Shown here: one piece after another, positions 8,161-16,388 of the stretch | How positions within the stretch are numbered: the first letter of the stretch is position 1 | Layout: each line of letters opens with the position of its first letter | Source of the DNA: an uncultured Collinsella sp. | GTDB taxonomy: Bacteria > Actinomycetota > Coriobacteriia > Coriobacteriales > Coriobacteriaceae | Length of the DNA: 54,755 nucleotides | Direction: 5' to 3' | Assembly (NCBI GenBank): GCA_900544645.1 | Contig: UQWG01000008.1 | Span: 1 to 54,755, forward strand | Notes under the pieces: model-generated | The model's database searches: none | What the model was told of the DNA's origin: nothing | Seen by the model: only the letters and a program-made list of their open reading frames with translations | Made by a program: the position numbers and the translations under genes

Positions 8161-8847
8161 ATGACCGTCGATCCTTTGATTCAATCCCTGAAAGGCAAGC
8201 TCGTCGTGAGCGTTCAGGCGTATATGGGCGAGCCGCTTCGTACGCCCGAGACCATGGCTCAAATGTCTCGCGCTTGCGAGCTCGGCGGCGCCGCCGCCAT
8301 TCGCTGCCAGGGCCTTGCCGACATTGCCGCCATTAAGGGTCGCTGTGAGGTTCCTGTTATCGGCCTGTGGAAGGATGGGCACGAGGGCGTTTACATCACG
8401 CCGACGCTGCGCCACGCTCGCGCCTGCGTTGCTGCGGGTGCCGATATCGTGGCGATCGACGCCACCGATCGTCCGCGTCCCGATGGCAAGACCGTCGAAG
8501 ATACTTTCCGTCCGCTGCACGAGGAGGGCGTGCTCCTGATGGCCGACTGTGCCACCATCGAGGATATTCGTCGTGCTGTCGACATGGGCTTCGACCTGGT
8601 GTCCACCACGCTGTCTCATGGTGTTGCCGCCATCGACTGCACCATGGCCGATGGCCCCGATCTGCCGCTCCTGCGTCAGGCGACCGAGGAATTCCCCGGC
8701 CTTCCCATCATTTGCGAGGGTCGCGTGCATACGCCCGAGGAGGCTCGCGCCGCGATCGATGCTGGCGCCTGGGCCGTTGTCGTCGGCACCGCCATCACGC
8801 ACCCCACGAGTATTACGAGTTGGTTCAAGGCTGCGCTTGAGGCGTAA
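8161..8847 (+). CDS. nanE: N-acetylmannosamine-6-phosphate 2-epimerase
   Basis: A 228-residue TIM-barrel protein of the NanE family, converting ManNAc-6-P to GlcNAc-6-P. Family segments seen are LVVSVQAY, GAAAIRCQGLADIAAIK, VPVIGLWK, GADIVAIDATDRPRP, LMADCATIEDI, LVSTTLSHG and CEGRVHTPEEARAAIDAGAWAVVVGTAITHP. The length matches the family. ATG 8161 is preferred over an upstream in-frame ATG (8122) because GAAAGG lies just upstream of it and the longer form would run into the inverted-repeat element. It completes the conversion of sialic acid to GlcNAc-6-P; nagA and nagB are not in the window. Confidence 0.92.
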   Translation: MTVDPLIQSLKGKLVVSVQAYMGEPLRTPETMAQMSRACELGGAAAIRCQGLADIAAIKGRCEVPVIGLWKDGHEGVYITPTLRHARACVAAGADIVAIDATDRPRPDGKTVEDTFRPLHEEGVLLMADCATIEDIRRAVDMGFDLVSTTLSHGVAAIDCTMADGPDLPLLRQATEEFPGLPIICEGRVHTPEEARAAIDAGAWAVVVGTAITHPTSITSWFKAALEA

Positions 8848-8898
8848 GACAGGCCTCGTATCCGCTCGGGGCGGTATACTCAATATAGGCAATTGACC

Positions 8899-8936
8899 GC
8901 GCGGGATCCGGGTTGCTGGGTCCCGCGCTTGTTTTC
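8899..8936 (+). terminator. rho-independent terminator after nanE
   Basis: GCGCGGGATCC pairs with GGGTCCCGCGC (one G-T pair) and is followed by TTGTTTT. A TATACT box lies just upstream at 8875-8880, so the hairpin might also sit in a leader of rapZ. Terminator for the nan cluster is the simpler reading. Confidence 0.75.
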
Positions 8937-8948
8937 GGGAGGCAACAC

Positions 8949-9869
8949 ATGCAAAAGGGAGATGCCATGGATGCGGCGGAGCGCTCGGAGCGCATCCCCG
9001 ATATCGTCATCATCACCGGAATGTCCGGATCAGGCCGCACACAGGCCATGCACGTGTTCGAGGACATGGGCTATTTTTGCATCGATAACCTGCCTCCGCG
9101 TCTCATCGCCCAGCTTGCCGAGCTCGTCGGCATCAATACGGGCGTGGGCAGGCATCTCGCCGTCACCTGCGATTTGCGTAGCCAGGGACTGTTTGACGAG
9201 TTGCTCGATGCGGTCGCCGCTCTCGAAGAGCGCGAGATGAGCTGCGACATCGTGTTCCTGGAGGCTTCTGACGAGGTGCTGATTCGTCGCTACAGCGAAA
9301 ATCGCCGCCGTCATCCCATTGCCAAGCCGGGGGAGACTACGGCCGATGCCATTCAGCGCGAGCGCCTTCAGCTGCAGGGCGTGCGCGACCGAGCCGATAT
9401 GATTATCGACACGAGCCGTCTGCGCACCTCTGCGCTGCGCAACAAGCTGCGTATGGCATTTTCCGAGCTGTCCGACCAGCAGCTTATGGATGTCCACGTG
9501 TTCTCGTTTGGCTTTAAGCACGGCATGCCCGTCGAAGCGGATATTATGATCGACGTCCGCTTCCTGCCCAATCCGTTCTACGATCCCGAGATGCGCACGA
9601 TGACCGGTCTCGATAAAAAGGTCTCCGATTTTGTTCTGGACCATCCCAAGACGCAGGAGTTTTGGAAGGCTTGGACACAGCTGCTCGATACGGTCATGCC
9701 CGGTTATATCGCGGAGGGTAAGCCGCAGCTTTCTATCGCCATCGGCTGCACGGGCGGCCAGCACCGCAGCGTTGCCATTGCCGAGGCCACGGCCCGTTAC
9801 CTGGAAGGCGCTCAGTATCATGTGAGCATCTCCCACCGCGACCTGTCGCGCGCCAACACGAAGGCATAG
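8949..9869 (+). CDS. rapZ: RapZ/YvcJ nucleotide-binding protein (RNase adaptor family)
   Basis: A 306-residue protein. The N-terminal P-loop is GMSGSGRT, followed by a Walker-B-like region and VFLEASDEVLIRRYSENRRRHP, with the C-terminal RapZ domain motif GCTGGQHRSVAIAE. In E. coli RapZ delivers GlmZ to RNase E; in Gram-positives the YvcJ role is less defined. The start at ATG 8949 follows GGGAGG (8937-8942); a second ATG at 8967, also with a good Shine-Dalgarno, is an alternative that would remove six residues. whiA starts 6 nt after the stop. yvcK, usually the gene between rapZ and whiA, is missing. Confidence 0.9.
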   Translation: MQKGDAMDAAERSERIPDIVIITGMSGSGRTQAMHVFEDMGYFCIDNLPPRLIAQLAELVGINTGVGRHLAVTCDLRSQGLFDELLDAVAALEEREMSCDIVFLEASDEVLIRRYSENRRRHPIAKPGETTADAIQRERLQLQGVRDRADMIIDTSRLRTSALRNKLRMAFSELSDQQLMDVHVFSFGFKHGMPVEADIMIDVRFLPNPFYDPEMRTMTGLDKKVSDFVLDHPKTQEFWKAWTQLLDTVMPGYIAEGKPQLSIAIGCTGGQHRSVAIAEATARYLEGAQYHVSISHRDLSRANTKA

Positions 9870-9875
9870 GCCTGC

Positions 9876-10805
9876 ATGTCGTTTACCGCTGAGGTGCGCG
9901 ACGAGCTTGCGCGCTGCGAACCCGAATGTGAATACTGCGACTTGTCGACGCTTGCCGCCCTCACGCGCGTGAGCGGTACGCTCTCGCTTACCGGCTCTGG
10001 GCGGTATCGTTTGACGGTTGCGACTGAGACGGGAGCCGTCGCGCGCACGATGATCACGCTGACGCATCGTATCCTTAAGCTCAAAACGGAGTTCACCGTC
10101 CGTAAATCTGTATTGCATAAGGTTCGAAACTACCTCATCACCTTGCCTGATCAGCTCGATTTGGATAAGGCTCTGGTGCTGCTGGGCATTCTCGACCGTA
10201 GGGGAGGGCTCGTCGCAGGTGTGCCGCGTCACATTGTCGCCCGTCCTTGCTGTAGACTTGCCTATATCCGCGGCGCGCTCATCGCGGGCGGCTTCGTGGC
10301 CGATCCACGCGGCGATTTTCATTTGGAGATCGCTGTGCAGGGCGAGCAATATGCCAAGGGACTTTGCGATCTGTTGGAGCAGATTGGGGTCCATGCTCGT
10401 GTTAATGCACGGCGGGGGTCATATGCCGTGTACATTAAGAGCGCCGAGGAAATCGAGCATCTATTAAAGCTGATTGGTGCCAAGCGCAGCGTTGCCGAGA
10501 TTGAGGAGGCGCGCGCGGTCAAGTTGGTTAAGAACGATGTGAACCGTCGCGTGAATGCCGAGCTCGCCAACCAGACCAGAAGCGCCGGTGCTGCCCAACA
10601 TCAGCTTGCGCTTATCGATGAGCTCGAGCAGCGTGGCCTTCGCGATGCGCTTCCGGATGCCTTGGCGGTCTTTTGCGACCTGCGCGAGCGCTATCCCGAT
10701 CTGTCGCTGCGTGATTTGGGGGAGATGGCTGACCCTCCCTTGTCGAAGTCTGCCCTCTACCATCGAGTTTTGAGGCTTGAAAAGCTCATTGAAGCAAACA
10801 GGTAG
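9876..10805 (+). CDS. whiA: WhiA-family DNA-binding protein
   Basis: A 309-residue protein with the WhiA arrangement: an N-terminal LAGLIDADG-homing-endonuclease-like fold (about 1-215, including YIRGALIAGGFVADPRGDFHLEI) and a C-terminal helix-turn-helix (DLSLRDLGEMADPPLSKSALYHRVLRLEKL). WhiA is a transcription factor tied to cell division or sporulation in Gram-positives. Its partner genes here are rapZ upstream (6-nt gap) and the glycolytic genes downstream, the standard actinobacterial order. Confidence 0.95.
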   Translation: MSFTAEVRDELARCEPECEYCDLSTLAALTRVSGTLSLTGSGRYRLTVATETGAVARTMITLTHRILKLKTEFTVRKSVLHKVRNYLITLPDQLDLDKALVLLGILDRRGGLVAGVPRHIVARPCCRLAYIRGALIAGGFVADPRGDFHLEIAVQGEQYAKGLCDLLEQIGVHARVNARRGSYAVYIKSAEEIEHLLKLIGAKRSVAEIEEARAVKLVKNDVNRRVNAELANQTRSAGAAQHQLALIDELEQRGLRDALPDALAVFCDLRERYPDLSLRDLGEMADPPLSKSALYHRVLRLEKLIEANR

Positions 10806-10850
10806 GTTAAAGTATCGACTTATATATGGATTTAGCTGCTATTTTAGTCT

Positions 10851-10864
10851 TTAAAACGTTTTAA
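10851..10864. promoter_or_regulatory. perfect palindrome upstream of gap (LacI-family-like operator)
   Basis: TTAAAACGTTTTAA is a perfect 14-bp palindrome with the AAACGTTT core and central CG typical of LacI/GalR/PurR/CcpA-family operators. It lies about 60 bp upstream of the likely gap promoter. A catabolite- or sugar-responsive regulator is inferred; no such regulator gene is in the window. Confidence 0.5.
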
Positions 10865-10880
10865 CGTAAATTTGATTTTC

Positions 10881-10926
10881 AATTTCGAGCATTCTCGTGA
10901 AATTCAAGTCAAAAAAAAGGTATATT
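10881..10926 (+). promoter_or_regulatory. probable gap promoter region with imperfect dyad
   Basis: The dyad AATTTCGAG...CTCGTGAAATT (10881-10904) overlaps the expected -35 zone, and TATATT at 10921-10926 is a plausible -10. The region is AT-rich against a GC-rich background, followed by a leader of about 65 nt. The -35 is weak (TGAAAT), so an activator or UP-type element may contribute. Confidence 0.4.
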
Positions 10927-10998
10927 AGGCGAGTGGTTAGTTTGTGGGCCTCAACGGCAGGCGCTGTAGCTTGCGGGGGCCTTACGAAAGGAGACACA

Positions 10999-12024
10999 AT
11001 GGCAGTAAAGGTTGCTATTAACGGCTTCGGTCGCATCGGTCGTCTGGCTTTCCGTCAGATGTTCGGTCATGAGGGCTCCGAGATCGTCGCTATCAACGAC
11101 CTCACCTCTCCCGATATGCTCGCTTACCTGCTGAAGTACGACTCCACGCAGGGCAACTACGCTCGCGATCACGAGGTCGTTGCTGGCGAGGATTCCATCA
11201 CCGTTGACGGCAAGGAGATCAAGATCTACAAGGAGGCCGACGCCAACAACCTGCCTTGGGGCGACCTCGACGTCGACGTCGTTCTCGAGTGCACCGGCTT
11301 CTACACCAGCAAGGCTAAGGCTCAGGCCCACATCAACGCTGGCGCCAAGAAGGTCGTCATCTCCGCTCCGGCCGGCAGCGATCTGCCCACCATCGTGTAC
11401 AACGTCAACCACGAGACGCTGACCGCTGAGGACAACATCATCTCCGCTGCTTCCTGCACCACCAACTGCCTCGCCCCGATGGCCAAGGGTCTGAACGACT
11501 TCGCTCCCATCGTGTCCGGCATCATGACCACCATTCACGCCTGGACTGGCGACCAGATGCCGCTCGACGGCCCGCAGCGCAAGGGCAACAAGCGTCGTAG
11601 CCGCGCCTGCGCCGTCAACATCGTCCCCAACACCACCGGTGCTGCCAAGGCTATCGGCCTGGTTCTCCCCGAGCTCAACGGTAAGCTCATCGGTGCCGCC
11701 CAGCGCGTCCCGACGCCGACCGGCTCCATCACCAACCTCTACGCTGTCGTTGACAAGAAGGTCACCGTCGACGAGGTCAACGCTGCTATGAAGGCCTACG
11801 CTGCCACCATCTCCGAGACCTTCGGTTACAACGAGGACGACATCGTCTCCACCGACATCATCGGCGAGACCCACGGCTCCATCTTCGACGCCACTCAGAC
11901 CATGTGCTCTGACCTCGGCAACGGCCAGACCCTCGTTCAGGTCACCTCTTGGTACGACAACGAGAACTCCTATACCTCTCAGATGGTCCGCACCATCAAG
12001 TACTTCGAGAAGTTCGTTGCTTAA
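10999..12024 (+). CDS. gap: glyceraldehyde-3-phosphate dehydrogenase, type I
   Basis: A 341-residue NAD-binding glycolytic dehydrogenase. INGFGRIGRLAFRQ is the dinucleotide-binding loop, Cys153 in SAASCTTNC is the catalytic thiol, and NTTGAAKAIGLVLPELNGKL and SWYDNENSYTSQMV are family signatures. The S-loop region carries the basic segment GPQRKGNKRRSRACA, slightly longer than in common GAPDHs. ATG 10999 follows GAAAGGAGA; the longer upstream reading is leader. It starts the glycolytic block but has its own terminator, so pgk onward can be transcribed separately. Confidence 0.96.
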   Translation: MAVKVAINGFGRIGRLAFRQMFGHEGSEIVAINDLTSPDMLAYLLKYDSTQGNYARDHEVVAGEDSITVDGKEIKIYKEADANNLPWGDLDVDVVLECTGFYTSKAKAQAHINAGAKKVVISAPAGSDLPTIVYNVNHETLTAEDNIISAASCTTNCLAPMAKGLNDFAPIVSGIMTTIHAWTGDQMPLDGPQRKGNKRRSRACAVNIVPNTTGAAKAIGLVLPELNGKLIGAAQRVPTPTGSITNLYAVVDKKVTVDEVNAAMKAYAATISETFGYNEDDIVSTDIIGETHGSIFDATQTMCSDLGNGQTLVQVTSWYDNENSYTSQMVRTIKYFEKFVA

Positions 12025-12062
12025 TTTAGCTTTTAGCGAATAGCTCGTTGAGCGTCTAAAGA

Positions 12063-12109
12063 AGGGCGCGGCCTTATAGGGCTTACACCCTAGGGTCGCG
12101 CCCTTTTTA
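12063..12109 (+). terminator. terminator after gap
   Basis: An AGGGCGCG...CGCGCCCT stem with an inner AGGGCTTACACCCT pairing, ending in TTTTT. It is a typical rho-independent terminator between gap and pgk. Confidence 0.85.
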
Positions 12110-12164
12110 TAAGAAATCGTCTGCCGTAATGGGAGGCAGACACGTACGAAAGGTAGAAGCAAAC

Positions 12165-13355
12165 ATGGCCTTTACCAAGAAGACCGTCCGCGACATCGAT
12201 GTCGACGGAAAGCGCGTTCTCGTCCGCGTTGACTTTAACGTGCCTATCAAGGATGGCGTCGTTGGCGACACCACCCGTATCAAGGCTGCCCTGCCCACCA
12301 TCAACTACCTCGTTGAGCACAACGCTCGCGTCATCCTCATGAGCCACCTCGGCCGTCCCGAGGGCACCGGCTTCCAGCCCGAGCTGTCCCTCGAGCCCGT
12401 CGCCAAGAAGCTCGCTGAGCTCTCTGGTCTCGACGTTGCCTTTGTCGCCGACACCTACGGCGAGAAGGCTGCTGAGGCTGTCGCTGCCGTTGAGCCGGGC
12501 AAGGTCCTCGTTCTCGAGAACGTCCGTTTTGACAAGCGTGAGAAGAAGAACGATCCCGAGATCGCCAAGAAGCTCGCTTCCTATGGTGACGTCTTCGTTC
12601 TCGATGCCTTCGGCACCGCTCACCGCGCCCAGGGTTCCGTCGTGGGCCCCGCCGCTTACCTGCCTGCCGTCGCCGGCTTCCTGCTCGAGAAGGAGGTCGA
12701 CACGCTGACCGGCATCTTCGCCGAGCCCGAGCGCCCCTTCGTCGCCATCGTCGGCGGTTCCAAGGTTTCCTCCAAGATCGGCGTTCTCGATCACCTTATC
12801 GACTCTGCTGACACCCTGATCATCGGTGGCGGTATGGCCTACACCTTCTTCCTGGCTCAGGGCCTGTCCGTCGGTCAGTCCCTCAAGGAAGAGGACTGGG
12901 TCGAGCGCGCTGGCGAGATGCTCAAGAAGGCCGAGGAGAAGGGCGTCAAGATCCTGCTCCCCATCGACAACCGCGTTGCCGATCACTTTGGCGAGGACGC
13001 TGTCCCCGAGGTTGTCGCTTCCGACGCTATCCCCGACGATCGTGAGGGTATGGACATCGGCCCCAAGACCGAGGAGCTTTACGCCGAGGCCGTCAAGGGC
13101 GCCAAGACCGTGTTCTGGAATGGTCCCATGGGCGTCTTCGAGTTCGACAACTTCGCTCACGGCACCCAGGCTATCGCCGAGGCTGTCGCCGAGGCCGACT
13201 GCACCTCGATCATCGGCGGTGGCGACTCTGTCGCAGCTGTCAACAAGTTCAACCTGGCCGACAAGATGAGCTGGATCTCCACCGGTGGTGGCGCTTCCAT
13301 GGAGCTCGTCGAGGGTAAGGCCCTGCCCGGAGTGGAGGCGCTTCTCGATGCCTAA
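12165..13355 (+). CDS. pgk: phosphoglycerate kinase
   Basis: A 396-residue two-domain kinase that transfers phosphate from 1,3-bisphosphoglycerate to ADP. Signatures are VLVRVDFNVP, MSHLGRPEG, LLENVRF-like VLVLENVRF, the hinge AIVGGSKVSSKIGVL, GPMGVFEFDNFAHGT and the C-terminal GGGDSVAAVNKF. GAAAGG lies upstream of ATG 12165. Its end overlaps tpiA by 8 nt, so the two are translated from one message. Confidence 0.97.
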   Translation: MAFTKKTVRDIDVDGKRVLVRVDFNVPIKDGVVGDTTRIKAALPTINYLVEHNARVILMSHLGRPEGTGFQPELSLEPVAKKLAELSGLDVAFVADTYGEKAAEAVAAVEPGKVLVLENVRFDKREKKNDPEIAKKLASYGDVFVLDAFGTAHRAQGSVVGPAAYLPAVAGFLLEKEVDTLTGIFAEPERPFVAIVGGSKVSSKIGVLDHLIDSADTLIIGGGMAYTFFLAQGLSVGQSLKEEDWVERAGEMLKKAEEKGVKILLPIDNRVADHFGEDAVPEVVASDAIPDDREGMDIGPKTEELYAEAVKGAKTVFWNGPMGVFEFDNFAHGTQAIAEAVAEADCTSIIGGGDSVAAVNKFNLADKMSWISTGGGASMELVEGKALPGVEALLDA

Positions 13356-14115
13356 TCGCACCCTTCTTATCGCTGGTAACTGGAAGATGAACAACGACGT
13401 CGCCGAGGCCGCCAAGCTCGCCGACGAGCTGGCTCAGGCTCTTCCCGAGGTTCCGGCTGGCGTCGAGGTGCTCGTCTGCCCTCCGACCATCGACATCACC
13501 ACGGTTCATGACCGTATTCAGGCTGCCCCCATTGCCCTCGGTGCACAGAACGTGTACTGGGAGGCCAAGGGTGCCTTCACCGGTGAGTCCTCTTGCGACA
13601 TGCTCAAGTCTGCTGGCTGCACCTACTGCATCATCGGTCACTCCGAGCGTCGTGATTACTTCCACGAGACCGACGAGGACCAGAACAAGAAGGCCAAGGC
13701 TCTCGTTGCCGCCGGTCTTGTTCCTGTCTTCTGCTGCGGCGAGTCCCTCGAGGTCCGCGAGGCTGGCACCTATGTCGAGCATGTCGTGAACCAGGTCAAG
13801 GCTGGCCTTGCTGGTCTTGAGATCACCTGCCCCAAGCAGGTCGTCGTCGCCTACGAGCCCATCTGGGCCATCGGCACCGGTAAGACCGCTACCGCTGAGG
13901 ACGCTCAGGAGGTCTGCGGCGCTATCCGTGAGACCCTCAAGGAGATGTTCGGCGAGGAGCTCGCCGACGGCATCCGCGTCCTGTACGGTGGTTCTGCCAA
14001 GCCCGGCAACATTGCCGAGCTCGTCGCCAAGCCCGACGTTGACGGCGCCCTCGTGGGCGGCGCTTCGCTCAAGGCTGCCGACTTCGCCTCTATGGTCGTC
14101 AAGGCAGGCGAGTAG
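13348..14115 (+). CDS. tpiA: triosephosphate isomerase
   Basis: A 255-residue TIM barrel. It has GNWKMN with the catalytic Lys, the electrophile His in CIIGHSERR, the catalytic Glu in AYEPIWAIGTGKTA and the phosphate loop LYGGSAKPGN. ATG 13348 lies inside the last codons of pgk and is preceded by GTGGAGG. The upstream in-frame extension has no family similarity. gpmI begins 5 nt downstream. Confidence 0.97.
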   Translation: MPNRTLLIAGNWKMNNDVAEAAKLADELAQALPEVPAGVEVLVCPPTIDITTVHDRIQAAPIALGAQNVYWEAKGAFTGESSCDMLKSAGCTYCIIGHSERRDYFHETDEDQNKKAKALVAAGLVPVFCCGESLEVREAGTYVEHVVNQVKAGLAGLEITCPKQVVVAYEPIWAIGTGKTATAEDAQEVCGAIRETLKEMFGEELADGIRVLYGGSAKPGNIAELVAKPDVDGALVGGASLKAADFASMVVKAGE

Positions 14116-14120
14116 GACAT

Positions 14121-15674
14121 ATGGCACAGCGTCATCTTCCTGCACTCCTGATCATCATGGACGGCTGCGGCCTTGCTCCGGCCGATGGCGAGAACGCCGT
14201 CGCCGCTGCCAAGACGCCCTTCCTTGATAGCCTGTACGAGAAGTATCCCCACACTACGCTCGGCGCTTCGGGCGAGGACGTGGGCCTTCCCGACGGTCAG
14301 ATGGGCAACTCCGAGGTGGGTCACCTCAACATCGGTGCCGGCCGCATCGTGTTCCAGGAGCTTTCGCGCATCAACAACGCCATCAAGGATGGCTCCATCG
14401 CCAAGAACGAGGTCTTCGTCAAGGCTATGGACGACGTCAAGGCTGACGGCAAGACTCTCCACCTCATGGGCCTTATGAGCCCTGGCGGTGTTCATTCTCA
14501 CATGAACCACGTCGAGGCTCTGGTCAAGATGGCTGCCGAGCATGGTGTCAAGACCGTTCGCGTCCACGCCTTCATGGATGGCCGCGACGTTGACCCGCAG
14601 TCCGGTGCCGGTTACATGAGTGAGTTCTGCGCCTTCCTGGCCAAGATCTCCGAGGAGACCGGTTGCGACGCTCGCGTTGCCACCGTCTCGGGCCGTTATT
14701 GGGCCATGGACCGCGATAATCGTTGGGAGCGCATCCAGCGCGCCTACGACGTCATGGTCAACGCGTCCGATGCTGATACCGACCCCGTTGCCGGTATTAA
14801 GGCCTACTACGAGAAGGATCCGCGCGGCGACGAGTTTGTCGAGCCTTTCGCTGCCCATAACGAGGGCATTCACGAGGGCGACGCGGCCATCTTCTTCAAC
14901 TTCCGTCCCGACCGCGCTCGTCAGATGACCCGCGTGTTCACGGACAAGGAGTTCGACGGCTTTGAGCGCGAGCAGATCAAGCTTTCGCACTTTGTGACGA
15001 TGACCGAGTACGATCCGACGTTTGACGTCGAGGTCGCCTTCCCCAAGACGTTCCCCGAGAACGTCCTGGCCGACGTTATCGCCGCCAATGGCCTGAAGCA
15101 GCTGCACACTGCCGAGACCGAGAAGTACGCCCACGTGACGTTCTTCCTCAACGGTGGCATCGAGGAGCCCAAGGAGGGCGAGGAGCGCGTGCTCGTCGCT
15201 TCCCCCAAGGTTGCTACCTACGATCTGCAGCCCGAGATGAGCGCTCCCGAGGTTACCGAGAAGCTCGTCGCCGCCATCAACGAGGATCGCGCTGATTTCT
15301 ACATCGTGAACTTCGCGAACTGCGACATGGTTGGTCACACCGGTGTCTTCGACGCTGCCGTTAAGGCTGTCGAGGCTGTTGACGATGCCCTGTCCAAGGT
15401 TGTCCCGGCGATTCTCGCCAAGGGCGGCTTTGCACTGATTACCGCCGACCACGGCAACGCCGATCACATGTTTGACGTTGCTTCCGACGGTTCCAAGCAT
15501 CCGTTTACGGCTCACACCACCAACCGCGTGCCGTTCATCATCGTTGATGAGAAGGCCAAGCTCACCGGTATCGAGGACGGCCGTCTTTCCGATATCGCTC
15601 CGACCATGCTCACCATGGCTGGTATTGAGCCTTCCGCCGAGATGACGGGCCGCGTGCTCGCTACCGAGGCCTAA
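14121..15674 (+). CDS. gpmI: 2,3-bisphosphoglycerate-independent phosphoglycerate mutase
   Basis: A 517-residue alkaline-phosphatase-superfamily mutase interconverting 3- and 2-phosphoglycerate. LIIMDGCGLAP holds the metal Asp, GQMGNSEVGHLNIGAG the phosphoserine (Ser in GNSEVGH), VHAFMDGRDVDPQS, RVATVSGRYWAMDRDNRW and the C-terminal metal site ITADHGNADHM. The usual length is about 510. It is inserted between tpiA and secG of the conserved actinobacterial order, 5 nt from tpiA. Confidence 0.96.
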   Translation: MAQRHLPALLIIMDGCGLAPADGENAVAAAKTPFLDSLYEKYPHTTLGASGEDVGLPDGQMGNSEVGHLNIGAGRIVFQELSRINNAIKDGSIAKNEVFVKAMDDVKADGKTLHLMGLMSPGGVHSHMNHVEALVKMAAEHGVKTVRVHAFMDGRDVDPQSGAGYMSEFCAFLAKISEETGCDARVATVSGRYWAMDRDNRWERIQRAYDVMVNASDADTDPVAGIKAYYEKDPRGDEFVEPFAAHNEGIHEGDAAIFFNFRPDRARQMTRVFTDKEFDGFEREQIKLSHFVTMTEYDPTFDVEVAFPKTFPENVLADVIAANGLKQLHTAETEKYAHVTFFLNGGIEEPKEGEERVLVASPKVATYDLQPEMSAPEVTEKLVAAINEDRADFYIVNFANCDMVGHTGVFDAAVKAVEAVDDALSKVVPAILAKGGFALITADHGNADHMFDVASDGSKHPFTAHTTNRVPFIIVDEKAKLTGIEDGRLSDIAPTMLTMAGIEPSAEMTGRVLATEA

Positions 15675-15700
15675 TAGAAAACAAATACCGTTTTCTAGCA

Positions 15701-15735
15701 AGGGGGTTGTCCACAACCGGACAACCCCCTTTTTT
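15701..15735 (+). terminator. terminator of the pgk-tpiA-gpmI operon
   Basis: AGGGGGTTGTCC / GGACAACCCCCT is a perfect 12-bp stem with a 6-nt loop, followed by TTTTT. Confidence 0.92.
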
Positions 15736-15839
15736 GGTATTTCTGCCATTTCCACCCCGTCCTTGAGTGGCAGGTAGGGGAGAGCGGGGGATTGTGGTAC
15801 AGTACTGGAGTTTGAACTGTTCTATTAAGGAGCTTATCT

Positions 15840-16094
15840 ATGGGTCCGTTCCAGATTCTTCTGTTTGTCGTTTGGGCTGTCTCTGCCGTGGCGCTGACGA
15901 TTCTCGTCCTGATGCATTCCGGTAAGGGCACCGGCGTTTCGGATATGATCGCTAGCTCGCTGTATAACTCCAGCTCTGCCACGGGCGTCATGGAGCAGAA
16001 CCTCGATCGCCTGACGGTAATTATGGCCGTCGTTTTTGCCGTGTGCGTCGTCCTGTGCATGTTCTTCTTCCCGCAGGGCATCGTCGGCTACTAA
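15840..16094 (+). CDS. secG: preprotein translocase subunit SecG
   Basis: An 84-residue membrane protein with two hydrophobic helices (about 5-25 and 58-78) joined by a Gly/Ser-rich loop (HSGKGTGVSDMIASSLYNSSSATG), the standard SecG form. It supports SecYE-dependent export. AAGGAG at 15827-15832 is ideally spaced. secG after tpiA is a common actinobacterial arrangement. Confidence 0.92.
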   Translation: MGPFQILLFVVWAVSAVALTILVLMHSGKGTGVSDMIASSLYNSSSATGVMEQNLDRLTVIMAVVFAVCVVLCMFFFPQGIVGY

Positions 16095-16118
16095 GCACGA
16101 GCCGCATAAATATTTGAA

Positions 16119-16150
16119 AAGGGTTCCGTAAGTGCGGGACCCTTTTTGTT
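16119..16150 (+). terminator. terminator after secG
   Basis: AAAGGGTTCC and GGGACCCTTT pair across GTAAGTGC and are followed by TTGTTT. The remaining 240 bases before oppA are AT-rich and presumably contain its promoter; no clear -35/-10 pair stands out. Confidence 0.85.
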
Positions 16151-16388
16151 TACATATTTGTAACAGAGTCAAAATATCCCCACATACTTCGCCCAACTAA
16201 AGAAATTCTCGACCGTTAACCGGAATTAGCCCCAAATCGTGCATAAAATGCGCTACTGTATTGCGAAACGTTGGTTCGTTGTGCATAACCAGCCATAGCA
16301 GCGGGCGGCGTTTTGATGGTTCGGATCGGATTGTCTCGACATATGTCCGACTGAACATTTCTTTGTCCTATCTCATAAGGAGGATGGC

